A stretch of 64,000 nucleotides of DNA from DATBDM01 sp034664425 (GTDB lineage: Bacteria; Actinomycetota; Thermoleophilia; Solirubrobacterales; Solirubrobacteraceae): contig JAXDHR010000127.1 in NCBI GenBank assembly GCA_034664425.1, positions 20,773-84,772 on the forward strand, written 5' to 3'. The position numbers were made by a program, and so were the translations under genes. Shown here piece after piece: positions 18,647 through 27,368 of the stretch. The number at the start of each line of letters is the position of its first letter. The first letter of the stretch is position 1. Below the pieces are notes generated by a model. The model did not search any database and was not told the DNA's origin. It worked only from the letters and a program-made list of their open reading frames with translations.

Positions 18647-19233
18647 ACGCGTACGTGGTCGCGGAGCGCGGCGAGCCGCTTCGGGCCGATCCCCGACACC
18701 TGGCCGAGCTCCTCGACCGATCCGAAGCCGCCATGCTGCTGCCGGTACTCGAGGATCTTCTGCGCCGTCGCAGGCCCGACGCCGTCGAGCGTGTCGAGCT
18801 GCTCCAGCGTCGCGGTGTTGAGATCGACGGGCAGCGCCGGGACGCTGCCGGGCAGCCCGCTCGCGCTCGCCGTGGCGGCCGCGGCGCCGCCGGGTATGCG
18901 CTTCGGGACCAGGACCTGGCGGCCGTCCTCGAGCTTCTGAGCGAGGTTGATCGCGCTCAGGTCGGCACCGCGGCGCGCGCCGCCCGCGCGTTCGACCGCG
19001 TCGGTGACGCGCGCGCCCGCCCGCAGCCGGTAGACGCCGGGACGGCGCACGGCTCCCGCGACGTCGATGAGCACGGGGCCGCCCGCGCCGCCGTCGTCCT
19101 GGACATTCAGGGCGGCCGGGGCGGCCACCGGCTCGGCGGCGGGGCGGCGATGGAGCAGTACGAGCCCGACAACCGCGAGGACGAGCACGCCGGCGACCCA
19201 TCCGGCGATCTGGCGAGGGGTGATTTCGGGCAT
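18643..19233 (-). CDS. comEA: ComEA-family DNA-binding competence protein
   Basis: ComEA is a membrane-anchored receptor that binds incoming double-stranded DNA. The 196-residue protein has one N-terminal membrane segment (WVAGVLVLAVVGLVLL, residues 12-27). An SLBB domain follows (VLIDVAGAVRRPGVYRL to about residue 112), then a linker. The C-terminal helix-hairpin-helix pair begins VDLNTATLEQLDTLDGVGPA and contains VSGIGPKRLAAL. The gene overlaps comEC by four bases in the same order as in Bacillus and other actinobacteria. Confidence 0.94.
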   Translation of the reverse strand: MPEITPRQIAGWVAGVLVLAVVGLVLLHRRPAAEPVAAPAALNVQDDGGAGGPVLIDVAGAVRRPGVYRLRAGARVTDAVERAGGARRGADLSAINLAQKLEDGRQVLVPKRIPGGAAAATASASGLPGSVPALPVDLNTATLEQLDTLDGVGPATAQKILEYRQQHGGFGSVEELGQVSGIGPKRLAALRDHVRV

Positions 19234-19370
19234 GCGGCCATCCTCGTCCCGAATCCCGAACGGATCTGCCCCGCTTCGTGACAGAACCGCACCAACACCG
19301 TCAGAAGACTGCGCGCTTCAGCGGATCTCGCCGCGTCGGGGGCATCATCCCCGGCGTGATCCCCGCCCTG

Positions 19371-21824
19371 TCAGCGCACGACGAAGTTCACGAGCTTGTC
19401 CGGCACCACGATCGCCCTCACGATCTCCTTGCCGTCGACGTGCGTGTGCACGTTCGGTCGCTCGCGAGCGAGCGACTCGAGCTCCTCCCGCGCGGTCCCC
19501 GCCGGTGCCTGGACGCGATCCCGGAGCTTCCCGTTGACCTGCACGACGACCTCGACGGTGTCGGTCTCCAGCACCGAGAGGTCCGCCGCCGGCCACGGCT
19601 GCTCCCAGACCCGGTCCCCGGTCAACATCTCGTAGACCTCGCTCCCGGCGTGCGGCGCGAACGGGAAGATGAGCGACGCCGCGGTCGCGGCGGCGAAGTG
19701 CAGGGCCGCGTCGGTCGCGTGCTCGCGATGGCGGTAGCACTCGTTCACCAGCTCCATGACGGCTGCGATCGCCGTGTTGAACGCGAAGCGGCCCGCCATG
19801 TCGTTCGTGACCTTGTCGATCGCCCAGTGCGCCTTGCGCACGACCTCGCGGTCTGCGCCGTCGTACTGCGTCGCGCCGGTCTCGAGCGGCTGCGGCCCCG
19901 TGCGCTCGGCAATCTCCGCACCGAGCCGCCACAGCCGGCCGAGGAACCGGTGGACGCCTTCGACGCCCTCGTCTGTCCAGTCGGCGTCCTGATCGGGTGG
20001 TCCGATGAAGAGCGTGTAGCAGCGGGCGGTATCGGCGCCGTAGCGCGAGACGTAGCCGTCGGGGCTGATCATGTTCCCCTTGGACTTGGACATCTTCGCG
20101 CCGTCGCGCGTGATCATCCCCTGGGTGAACAGGCGCTGGAAGGGCTCGTTCGCGCGCAGAAGCCCGAGGTCGGAGAACGCCTTCACGAAGAAGCGGGCGT
20201 ACAGCAGGTGCAGGATCGCGTGCTCGATCCCGCCGATGTACTGGTACACCGGCATCCAGCGGTTGACGATCGCGGGATCCCACGCCGCCTCGTCGTTGTG
20301 GGGGTCGCAGTAGCGCAGGAAGTACCACGACGAGTCCACGAAGGTGTCCATCGTGTCGGTCTCGCGGCGCGCCGGGCCGCCGCAGTCGGGGCAGGTCGTG
20401 TTGACCCAGTCCTCGACGGCGGCCAGCGGCGAGCGGCCCTGCGGGGCGTAGTCCTCGACGTCCGGCAGCTCGACCGGCAGCTGGTCCTCCGGCACGGCGA
20501 TGATGCCATCGCGCTCGCAGTAGACGATCGGGATCGGGCAGCCCCAGTAGCGCTGGCGCGACAGCAGCCAGTCGCGCAGGCGGTAGTTGACCGAGCGGTG
20601 TCCGCGCCCCTGCCGGTCGAGCCAGTCGACGATCTGGTCGAGTGCCTCGCGGTTGGGCAGCCCGTCGAACTCCGGCGCCGAGTTGATCAGCGGCCCGTCG
20701 CCCGAGCACGGCAGCTCTTCGCCGCAGTCCACGACCTTGCGGATGGGCAGGTCGAAGGTCGTCGCGAAGTCGTAGTCGCGGTCGTCGTGGGCCGGCACGG
20801 CCATGATCGCGCCCGTGCCGTACTCCATCAGCACGTAGTCCGCGACCCACATGGGGATGCGCTCGCCGTTGACGGGGTTGACGACGCTGCGTCCGAGCGG
20901 TACGCCGGTCTTCGTGCGCTCGTTGTCGGCGCGTTCCTCCGTGCCCTCGCTCAGCGTGCGGTTGACGTACGCCCGGACCTCCGACTCGAACTCCGTGCCC
21001 GCGGCCAGCTTGAGCACGTCGGGATGCTCGGGCGCCATCACGAAGAACGTCGCGCCGAACAGCGTGTCCGGCCGCGTGGTGAACACCGGGTAGTCGACTC
21101 CCAGCTCAGGACAGCTGAACGTCACCTCGGCGCCCTCCGAGCGGCCGATCCAGTTGCGCTGCATCGTCTTCACGTGCGGCGGCCAGTCGATGCCGTCGAG
21201 GTCGTCCAGCAGGCGGTCGGCGTAGTCGGTGATGCGGAAGAACCACTGCTCGAGCTGGCGCAGCTCGACGATCGACCCGCAGCGCTCGCAGCGTCCGTCG
21301 ATCACCTGCTCGTTCGCGAGCACGGTGGCGTCCTTCGGGCACCAGTTGACCGCGGCCTCCTTGCGGTATGCCAGTCCTCGCTCGAAGAGCTGCAGGAACA
21401 GCCACTGCGTCCAGCGGTAGTAGCGCGGCTCGCTGGTGGCGAACTCGCGCGACCAGTCGATCGAGATCCCCCACGAGCGGAACGCGCGCTGGAACTGCTC
21501 GATCGACGTCCGCGTGGCGTCCCGCGGATGCACGCCCGTCTTGATCGCGTTGTTCTCGGCGGGCAGGCCGAACGCGTCGTAGCCCATCGGGTGCAGCACG
21601 CGCTCGCCGCGCCGCCGATGGAAGTGGGCGACGGCGTCCCCCACGGAGTAGTTCTTCAGATGCCCCATGTGCGGCTCGCCGCTCGGATACGGCAGCATCT
21701 CGAGGACGTAGGAGGTGTCCTCGCCGGCGAGGTCGTTCGAGACCTCCCACGTCCGCTCACGATCCCAGACCGCCTGCCACTTCGGCTCGATCGCAGAGGG
21801 GTCGTATCGGCGCTCGTCGGGCAT
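19371..21824 (-). CDS. leuS: Leucyl-tRNA synthetase
   Basis: This class Ia synthetase charges tRNA-Leu. The 817-residue protein has the HIGH motif as HMGH at residues 52-55 and the KMSKS motif as KMSKSKGN starting at residue 577. A large editing (CP1) insertion lies between them, with CPKD and CERCGS cysteine pairs in the zinc-binding position. The ending VVPDKLVNFVV is typical of bacterial LeuRS. Its start is divergent from a broken nuclease gene 75 bases away. No T-box or other leader is visible in that short gap. Confidence 0.97.
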   Translation of the reverse strand: MPDERRYDPSAIEPKWQAVWDRERTWEVSNDLAGEDTSYVLEMLPYPSGEPHMGHLKNYSVGDAVAHFHRRRGERVLHPMGYDAFGLPAENNAIKTGVHPRDATRTSIEQFQRAFRSWGISIDWSREFATSEPRYYRWTQWLFLQLFERGLAYRKEAAVNWCPKDATVLANEQVIDGRCERCGSIVELRQLEQWFFRITDYADRLLDDLDGIDWPPHVKTMQRNWIGRSEGAEVTFSCPELGVDYPVFTTRPDTLFGATFFVMAPEHPDVLKLAAGTEFESEVRAYVNRTLSEGTEERADNERTKTGVPLGRSVVNPVNGERIPMWVADYVLMEYGTGAIMAVPAHDDRDYDFATTFDLPIRKVVDCGEELPCSGDGPLINSAPEFDGLPNREALDQIVDWLDRQGRGHRSVNYRLRDWLLSRQRYWGCPIPIVYCERDGIIAVPEDQLPVELPDVEDYAPQGRSPLAAVEDWVNTTCPDCGGPARRETDTMDTFVDSSWYFLRYCDPHNDEAAWDPAIVNRWMPVYQYIGGIEHAILHLLYARFFVKAFSDLGLLRANEPFQRLFTQGMITRDGAKMSKSKGNMISPDGYVSRYGADTARCYTLFIGPPDQDADWTDEGVEGVHRFLGRLWRLGAEIAERTGPQPLETGATQYDGADREVVRKAHWAIDKVTNDMAGRFAFNTAIAAVMELVNECYRHREHATDAALHFAAATAASLIFPFAPHAGSEVYEMLTGDRVWEQPWPAADLSVLETDTVEVVVQVNGKLRDRVQAPAGTAREELESLARERPNVHTHVDGKEIVRAIVVPDKLVNFVVR

Positions 21825-21898
21825 GGGAGCGCGGAGGTTAGCGACGTGCCCGCGAGCGATCGCGGCCGTCCGCGGCGTGGCGAGGCGCGAGGCTGACG

Positions 21899-22383
21899 AT
21901 GTCGACGAACCAGAAGGGCGCGATCGCCGAGGCCGCGATCAGCCTCGCAGCGCTGGGGATGGGCATCGACGTGTACCGGCCGATCGCCGAGGGCGGACGC
22001 TTCGACCTGATCTTCTGCCTGCCCGAGGGCGACCTGTCACGCGTGCGGTGCAAGTGGGCGAACCTGGTACGCGGCGCAGTCGTGATCCGGATCCGGTCGT
22101 GCCGGCGTGCCGCGAGGGGATGCGAACCCGCTCGTACACGTCCGAGGAGATCGATGCGATCGCGGCGTACTGCCCTGAGACGGGCGCGTGTTACTACCTC
22201 CCGATGGCTGAGATCGCCGGCCGCCAGGTCGTCCATCTCCGCACGGAACCGGCGCGAAACGGTCAGCGCAAGCGGCTACACTTCGCGGAGCAGTACCGCC
22301 TTGGGGCTATAGCTCAGCTGGGAGAGCGTCTGGCTGGCAGCCAGAAGGTCGCCGGTTCGAGCCCGGCTAGCTCCATCGCATGA
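21899..22383 (+). pseudogene. Frameshifted PD-(D/E)XK nuclease-like gene running into tRNA-Ala
   Basis: Two adjacent frames together give one protein of the PD-(D/E)XK family related to group I intron endonucleases (PDDEXK_5-like, recalled from family knowledge). The first frame (ATG 21899 to about 22115) holds NQKGAIAEAAIS with a candidate Glu at 11, then GRFDLIF (D36) and RVRCK (K52). The rest (YTSEEIDAIAAYCPETGACYYLP, split here as YTSEEIDAIA and AYCPETGACYYLP, then TEPARNGQRKRLHFAEQYRL) continues in the -1 frame, as if one base was deleted near the GAGGGGA at 22112-22119. That second frame has no stop before the tRNA and ends only at 22383. It is either a decaying gene or a sequence error. 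Confidence 0.65.
22303..22375 (+). tRNA. tRNA-Ala (anticodon GGC)
   Basis: The 73-base cloverleaf has acceptor stem GGGGCTA/TAGCTCC with discriminator A. The D arm is GCTCAGCTGGGAGAGC. The anticodon arm is TCTGG-CTGGCAG-CCAGA with anticodon GGC, and the T arm is GCCGG-TTCGAGC-CCGGC. The 3' CCA is not encoded. TACACT at 22277-22282 may be its -10 box. A strong terminator follows 6 bases later. Confidence 0.97.
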
Positions 22384-22413
22384 AGGCCGCCTCCGGGCGG
22401 CCTTCGTCGTTTC
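22382..22413 (+). terminator. Strong rho-independent terminator after tRNA-Ala
   Basis: A perfect 10-bp stem GAAGGCCGCC/GGCGGCCTTC (22382-22391 with 22396-22405) with tetraloop TCCG is followed by GTCGTTTC. It ends the tRNA-Ala transcript. Being symmetrical, it may also stop the convergent minus-strand operon that ends with rsfS at 22422. Confidence 0.85.
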
Positions 22414-22421
22414 AGGACGCG

Positions 22422-22793
22422 CTAGACCTCGATCTCGCGCCGCGGCGCCTCACCCCAGAGCTGCTCGAGGCGGTAGAACTCCCGCGCGTCGGGCGTGAAG
22501 ATGTGGACGACGGCGTCGAGGTAGTCCATCAGGATCCAGCGCGACTCGCCGGTGCCCTCGACGCGGCGCGGGAGGATGCCGTGATCCTTCTTCATCCCCT
22601 CGTGGATGCGGTCGTGGATCGCCTTCGTCTGGCGGTCGGTGTTGCCGGAGCACACGAGGAAGTAGTCCGTGTAACCGAGCACGCCGCGGAGGTCGAGCTC
22701 GACGAGCTCGATCGCCTTGACGTCGGACGCGTAGCCCGCGATCCAGGCGGCGACGTCCTCGGGGGTATGGGTCTGCTGGGGCAGCTGGGTCAT
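22422..22793 (-). CDS. rsfS: Ribosomal silencing factor RsfS
   Basis: RsfS binds ribosomal protein L14 and blocks subunit joining under starvation. The 123-residue product has the family core: KAIELVELDLRGV, YTDYFLVCSGNTDRQTKAI, GILPRRVEGTGESRWILMDY and VVHIFTPDAREFYRLEQLW. ATG at 22793 overlaps the nadD stop (ATGA), so the two are coupled, as in most bacteria where rsfS follows nadD. It is the last gene of the long minus-strand block. Confidence 0.95.
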   Translation of the reverse strand: MTQLPQQTHTPEDVAAWIAGYASDVKAIELVELDLRGVLGYTDYFLVCSGNTDRQTKAIHDRIHEGMKKDHGILPRRVEGTGESRWILMDYLDAVVHIFTPDAREFYRLEQLWGEAPRREIEV

Positions 22794-23386
22794 CGGTAGA
22801 GACCGGCGCGCTCGATGGCAGCCGCGACGGGGTTGGGGACGAGATGGCGGATCGACCGGCCCGCCGCGACGCGGCGGCGGATCATGGACGATGAGATGTC
22901 GATGCGGGGCATGTCGAAGGAGCGGATGCGGTCGGGGACGCCGCGCAGGCCGCCGAGGTGCTCGCCGATCGCGTTCGGATCGACCTCGTCGCGCCCGGCG
23001 ACGCCGATCTCGGCCAGCTCGAGGATCGCCTCGGGCTCGCGCCACTCGGGGAGCGACAGGGCCATGTCGCCTCCCACGATGAACGTCAGCTCGTCCTCGG
23101 GACGGTGCGCATGCAGTCGTCGCAGGGTATCGACCGTGAACGAGCGCCCGGGGACGTCGGCCTCCGCGCGCGAGACGCCGATGCGGTCGTCCTCGACCGC
23201 GGTGAGCCGGCAGAGCTCCACCCGGCACTCGACGCCGGGGTCGCCATCGGCGTCCTTGTGGGGCGGCGTGTGGACCGGCAGCAGCTCGACGCGGTCGAGA
23301 CCGAGCTGATCGAGCGCCTCCGCCGCGCAGACCAGGTGCCCGAGGTGCGGCGGGTTGAACGTCCCGCCCAGCAGGCCGAGCCTCAC
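22790..23386 (-). CDS. nadD: Nicotinate-nucleotide adenylyltransferase
   Basis: NadD adenylates nicotinate mononucleotide in NAD synthesis. The 198-residue protein has the nucleotidyl-transferase motif GGTFNPPHLGHL at residues 7-18, a PPHK motif and the C-terminal IDISSSMIRRRV motif (ISSTxIR type). The start is GTG at 23386, preceded directly by an 18-bp tandem repeat. No other in-frame start lies nearby upstream. nadD and rsfS are adjacent and overlap. Confidence 0.95.
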   Translation of the reverse strand: MRLGLLGGTFNPPHLGHLVCAAEALDQLGLDRVELLPVHTPPHKDADGDPGVECRVELCRLTAVEDDRIGVSRAEADVPGRSFTVDTLRRLHAHRPEDELTFIVGGDMALSLPEWREPEAILELAEIGVAGRDEVDPNAIGEHLGGLRGVPDRIRSFDMPRIDISSSMIRRRVAAGRSIRHLVPNPVAAAIERAGLYR

Positions 23387-23429
23387 GCGGACCGGCGGAG
23401 CGACGCGGACCGGCGGAGCGACGCGGACC
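23385..23429. repeat. 18-bp tandem repeat (2.5 copies) at the nadD start
   Basis: The unit ACGCGGACCGGCGGAGCG occurs at 23385-23402 and again exactly at 23403-23420, and a third copy begins at 23421-23429. It fills most of the gap between proA and nadD and touches the nadD start codon on the minus strand. No function is known. Confidence 0.85.
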
Positions 23430-23444
23430 CGTGGCCGTCACCCG

Positions 23445-24719
23445 TCACGACCGCACCTGCCCGTCGCCCTCGACGAGGTACTTGAAGGTGCACAGCTCGC
23501 GCAGCCCGATCGGGCCGCGCGCGTGCAGCTTCTGCGTCGAGTTGCCGATCTCGGCTCCCATCCCGAACTGACCGCCGTCGGTGAAGCGGGTCGAGGCGTT
23601 CACGTAGACACACGCCGCGTCGACGCCGAGCTGGAACGCGCGGGCGGCGTCGCGGTCGCGGGTCACGATCGCCTCCGAGTGCCCGGAGCCGTAGCGGTTG
23701 ACGTGCGCGATCGCCTCGGCGGCCGTGTCGACGACAGCGATGGCGAGCTCGAGCGCGAGGAACTCCTGCGCCCAGTCGGACTCGGTCGCCTCCCCGACCG
23801 CGTCACCGGCCGGCCCGGCGGCCGCGCGCGTCCGGGCGTCGCCGCGCAGCGCGACCCCCGCGGCCACGAGGTCGGCGATGACCACCGGCAGGAAGCTCAA
23901 GGCGACGTCGGCGTGGACGAGCAGGGTCTCGGCCGCGTTGCAGACGCCGGGTCGTTGCGTCTTGGCGTTGAGGACGATGGCGCGGGCGGCGTCGAGGTCG
24001 GCGCTCGCGTCGACGTAGACGTGGCAGTTGCCCGACGCCGCGTAGATCACCGGCACGGTCGCGACCGCGCTGAGCGCCGCCTTCAGCCCCTCGCCGCCGC
24101 GCGGGATGATCAGGTCGACGACTCCGTCCTGGGTGGCGAGCTCGGCCAGCTCCTCGCGCCCGCCCCCGGCCACGAGCGTGACGGCTGCTCCCGGCAGCCC
24201 CGCGCCGGCCACCGCGGCGGCTGCCACGGAGGCCAGCACAGCGTTGGAGTGCGTCGCAGAGGTGGAGCCGCGCAGCACCGCGGCGTTGCCGGACTTCAAA
24301 CACAGCGCGGCGGCGTCGATCGTGACGTTCGGCCGCGCCTCGTAGACGATCGCCACGACGCCGAGCGGGACGCGCACCTTGCGGACGTCGAGTCCGTTGG
24401 CGAGCCGGTGGCCGTCGATCACCTCGCCGACCGGATCGCCGAGCGCCGCGATCTCGCGCACGCCCGCGGCCATCGCTGCGATCCGGGCGCCGTCGAGCGC
24501 CAGCCGGTCCATCAGCGCATCGGACAGCCCGGCCTCGCGACCGGCCTCGAGATCACGCGCGTTCGCCTCGAGGATCTCCGGCGTGCGCGCCTCCAGCGCA
24601 GCGGCGAGGGCCTGCAGCGCGCGGTCCTTGAGCCCGCTGTCGGCCTGCGCGAGCACGCGCGCCGCGTCGCGAGCGGCGAGGCAGAGATCGCTGACGGACT
24701 GCCGGGTCTCGATCGCCAT
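23445..24719 (-). CDS. proA: Gamma-glutamyl phosphate reductase
   Basis: ProA reduces gamma-glutamyl phosphate to glutamate semialdehyde with NADPH, the second step of proline synthesis. The 424-residue enzyme has the aldehyde-dehydrogenase fold. Visible features are VRKVRVPLGVVAIVYEARPN, LRGSTSATHSN, IIPRGGEGLK, the catalytic-cysteine segment TQRPGVCNAAETLLVH, and the C-terminal TDGGQFGMGAEIGNSTQKLHARGP (present as FTDGGQFGMGAEIG then KLHARGPIGL). proB lies 23 bases upstream, so both first steps of proline synthesis are made together. Confidence 0.96.
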   Translation of the reverse strand: MAIETRQSVSDLCLAARDAARVLAQADSGLKDRALQALAAALEARTPEILEANARDLEAGREAGLSDALMDRLALDGARIAAMAAGVREIAALGDPVGEVIDGHRLANGLDVRKVRVPLGVVAIVYEARPNVTIDAAALCLKSGNAAVLRGSTSATHSNAVLASVAAAAVAGAGLPGAAVTLVAGGGREELAELATQDGVVDLIIPRGGEGLKAALSAVATVPVIYAASGNCHVYVDASADLDAARAIVLNAKTQRPGVCNAAETLLVHADVALSFLPVVIADLVAAGVALRGDARTRAAAGPAGDAVGEATESDWAQEFLALELAIAVVDTAAEAIAHVNRYGSGHSEAIVTRDRDAARAFQLGVDAACVYVNASTRFTDGGQFGMGAEIGNSTQKLHARGPIGLRELCTFKYLVEGDGQVRS

Positions 24720-24742
24720 GCGGGGAGTCTAGGTCGGCGGCC

Positions 24743-25834
24743 TCAGGCGAGCACGAAGTAGTCGCGGTGGACGGCCTCGTCGACCGCATTGGGGAGCAGC
24801 TCGCGCACCGCGGGCGACTTCAGACCCATCACCCGGCGCAGCTCGACCGCCGAGTAGTTGCAGATCCCCTTGCCGATCGGCGCGTCCTCGCCGCGCACCT
24901 CGACCGCCTCGCCGGCGTCGAAGCTCCCGTCGACACCGACGATCCCGACCGGCAGCAGGCTCGTCCCGCCGTCGCGCAGCGCCCGCGCGGCGCCCGCGTC
25001 GACGGTGACGGTCCCCCGCGAGGGCTTCGCGTACTTGAGCCACAGCTTGAAGCTCGACTGGCGCACGGGTTGGGGGTCGAAGCGCGTGCCGACGGGAACA
25101 CCGTCCCACGCCGCCGCGAGCACCCCCGGCGCCTGGCCGGACGCGATCACGGTGCGGATTCCCGCGGCGCCCGCGAGCTCCGCGGCCACGACCTTCGAGC
25201 GCATCCCCCCGGAGCCGAGCAGCGACCCGGGACCGCCGATCTCGAGGTCGGCGATCGCGTCCAGCGTGTCGACGTGCTCGACCAGCCGCGCGTCCGGATC
25301 GATCCGCGGATCGGCGGTGTAGAGCCCGCCCGCGTCGGTCAGCAGCACGAGCAGCTCGGCGCCGACGAGCACCGCCACCTGGGCGGCGAGGAAGTCGTTG
25401 TCGCCGAAGGAGATCTCGTCCGTGGTGGTCGTGTCGTTCTCGTTGATGACCGGCACGATCCGCCACTCGAGCAGCCGCCGCAGCGTCCGCCGGGCGTTGA
25501 CGTAGTGCAGCCGGGCGCTCATGTCGAAGAAGGTGAGCAGCACCTGGGCGCTCTGCACGCCGCGCTCGCGCAGCAGCTCGTCGTAGGTGCGGTAGAGGCG
25601 GCCTTGACCGACGGCGCTGGCGGCCTGCAGGTCCTCGATCGCCGACGGCCGGGCGGGCAGGCCGAGCAGGTGCATGCCGCGCGCGATCGCGCCCGAGGTC
25701 ACGACGACGACGTCGATGCCGCGCCCGTGCAGCGCAGCGACCTCCTCGCAGATGCGGGCGACGACGGCGAGCCGGAGCTCGCCCGAGTCCTCGGCGACGA
25801 TCGACGAGCCGAGCTTGATGACGGCGGCGGGCAT
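24743..25834 (-). CDS. proB: Glutamate 5-kinase
   Basis: ProB phosphorylates glutamate in the first, feedback-regulated step of proline synthesis. The 363-residue protein has an amino-acid kinase domain (VIKLGSSIVA at the start, VTSGAIARGM, INENDTTTTDEISFGDND, LLGSGGMRSKVVAAELA) to about residue 260. A C-terminal PUA domain with DGGTSLLPVGIVGVDGSFDAG follows. The PUA domain is usual in bacterial ProB. The obgE-proB-proA order is conserved widely. Confidence 0.96.
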   Translation of the reverse strand: MPAAVIKLGSSIVAEDSGELRLAVVARICEEVAALHGRGIDVVVVTSGAIARGMHLLGLPARPSAIEDLQAASAVGQGRLYRTYDELLRERGVQSAQVLLTFFDMSARLHYVNARRTLRRLLEWRIVPVINENDTTTTDEISFGDNDFLAAQVAVLVGAELLVLLTDAGGLYTADPRIDPDARLVEHVDTLDAIADLEIGGPGSLLGSGGMRSKVVAAELAGAAGIRTVIASGQAPGVLAAAWDGVPVGTRFDPQPVRQSSFKLWLKYAKPSRGTVTVDAGAARALRDGGTSLLPVGIVGVDGSFDAGEAVEVRGEDAPIGKGICNYSAVELRRVMGLKSPAVRELLPNAVDEAVHRDYFVLA

Positions 25835-25848
25835 CGGAGCCCGGCAGC

Positions 25849-27135
25849 CTACGACGGGTCGAGCTCGAAGACGACGCCGCCGATCTGGACGTCGTCACCG
25901 GGTTCGAAGCCGCGCGCCTCGAGCGCGCCGATCACCCCCATGCGCCGCAGCCGGTGCTCGACGTGGACCAGCGCCTCGTCGTTCTCGAGATCGTGGCGGG
26001 CGACCAGCCGCTCCACGGCCTCGCCCGAGACGCGCCACTCGCCGTCGCCCACGCACTCCACCTCGAACGCCCGCGCGGCGGCCGGCCGGAAGACCTGGAA
26101 CTCGGCCTGCTCGTCCTCCCCGGCGCCCTCGGGGACGTCCTCCGCGACGGGGACGCGGCGCAGGAGCTCGCGCCGCAGGGCGTCGAGCCCGGTCGCCGCG
26201 GCCGACGACGTGATGAGCACCGGCACCTCCGGTCCCAGGCGCGCGGCCCACTCGGACGCCGCCGCGCCGGCCTCCTCCGGGGTCACGAGGTCGGCCTTGG
26301 AGAGCGCGAGGATGCGCGGGAGCGCGGCGAGTCGCGCGTCGTGCTCGGCCAGCTCGTGCTCGATCACGCGGTGGTTCTCGACCGGGTCGGACCCGTCGAG
26401 CGGTGCGAGGTCGAGCACATGCACGAGCAGCCGGGTGCGCTCGACGTGCGCGAGGAAGTCGTGACCGAGTCCGGCGCCGGCGCTCGCGCCCTCGATCAGC
26501 CCGGGGATGTCGGCGAGCACGAGCTGCCGGTCGCCGGCGTCGACCGTGCCCAGCACCGGCTCGAGCGTCGTGAACGGGTAGGCCGCGACCTTCGGCTGGG
26601 CGCGCGTCATGCGGGCGAGCAGCGAGGACTTGCCGGCGTTGGGCAGGCCGACCAGGCCGACGTCGGCCAGCAGCTTGAGGTGCAGCTCGAGCGCACCCTC
26701 CTCCCCCGGCAGACCGCGCTCGGCCAGGCGCGGCGACTGGCGCGTCGAGGACTTGAAGCGGGTGTTGCCGCGCCCGCCGGCGCCGCCGCGCGCGACCGTC
26801 ACCTCCTGACCCGGGCGCACGAGGTCGAAACGCGTGCCGTCCCAGCGGCGCACTTGGGTGCCCGGCGGGACGCCGATGACCAGCGGCGGACCATCGGCGC
26901 CGTGGCGCTGGGAGCCCTGACCGTGGCCGCCGCGCTCGGCGCGGAAGTGCGCGCGGCGGCGGAACGACTGCAGGTCGCGCAGCGAGTCATCGCAGCGCAG
27001 GACGACGTCCCCGCCGTGCCCGCCGTCACCACCGTCGGGGCCGCCCTTGGGCACGTGCGCCTCCCGGCGGAAGCTCAGCGAGCCGTTGCCGCCGCCGCCT
27101 GCGCGGACCTCGATTCTTGCGCGATCAGTGAGCAT
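25849..27135 (-). CDS. obgE: Obg-family GTPase ObgE/CgtA
   Basis: Obg is an essential GTPase of 50S subunit assembly and stress response. The 428-residue protein has three parts. The glycine-rich Obg fold (residues 1-155) contains FRREAHVPKGGPDGGDGGHGG-type repeats. The G domain has P-loop GLPNAGKSS near residues 161-169, DIPGLIEGA and the SKAD G4 motif. The C-terminal OCT domain is of the actinobacterial/Firmicute type, ending in LRRMGVIGALEARG. It follows rpmA in the conserved rplU-rpmA-obgE order; the 233-base gap between rpmA and obgE holds nothing I recognise. Confidence 0.96.
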   Translation of the reverse strand: MLTDRARIEVRAGGGGNGSLSFRREAHVPKGGPDGGDGGHGGDVVLRCDDSLRDLQSFRRRAHFRAERGGHGQGSQRHGADGPPLVIGVPPGTQVRRWDGTRFDLVRPGQEVTVARGGAGGRGNTRFKSSTRQSPRLAERGLPGEEGALELHLKLLADVGLVGLPNAGKSSLLARMTRAQPKVAAYPFTTLEPVLGTVDAGDRQLVLADIPGLIEGASAGAGLGHDFLAHVERTRLLVHVLDLAPLDGSDPVENHRVIEHELAEHDARLAALPRILALSKADLVTPEEAGAAASEWAARLGPEVPVLITSSAAATGLDALRRELLRRVPVAEDVPEGAGEDEQAEFQVFRPAAARAFEVECVGDGEWRVSGEAVERLVARHDLENDEALVHVEHRLRRMGVIGALEARGFEPGDDVQIGGVVFELDPS

Positions 27136-27368
27136 GCGTGACGTCGCCGAAGGCGCCGAGCGGAGCCTGCGGAGCGAAGGCGCCTGCCGGGCGACGCAGA
27201 ATCCGACGCCCGCAGAGGCGCCCGGCGGCCAGATCCGTGCTCACAGCGTAGACGGCCGGCTATGCCCGAACGCGCTGCAGCGGCTCGCGCGCGAGCTCGC
27301 CGGCGACGACCGCGCGACCGCGGTCGGCTGCGACGTCACCGGTCCGACGACGTCGACGCCGATCGTGC

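Noticed and set aside
15839..18940. A 1033-codon plus-strand open frame.
   Set aside because: Antisense to the glyoxalase and comEC genes; the protein is low-complexity and Arg/Gln-rich with no domain.
19336..19353. A GGGG-ATGATG-CCCC hairpin after leuS as a terminator.
   Set aside because: The stem is four to five pairs with no T-tract, weaker than chance hairpins in this GC-rich sequence.
19278..21896. An 872-codon plus-strand open frame.
   Set aside because: Antisense shadow of leuS; composition mirrors the codon bias of the true gene.
21825..21898. A T-box or other leader for leuS.
   Set aside because: Only 75 bases of GC-rich sequence lie before leuS; no T-box core sequence or paired stems found.
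22300..22383. A peptide GAIAQLGERLAGSQKV at the end of an open frame.
   Set aside because: This is the tRNA-Ala gene read as protein, a well-known false protein motif.
27136..27368. A hidden gene in the 233-base gap between rpmA and obgE.
   Set aside because: Only Arg/Ala-rich frames without a start context. GAAGGCGCC occurs twice (27149 and 27176) but does not make a convincing hairpin or site.
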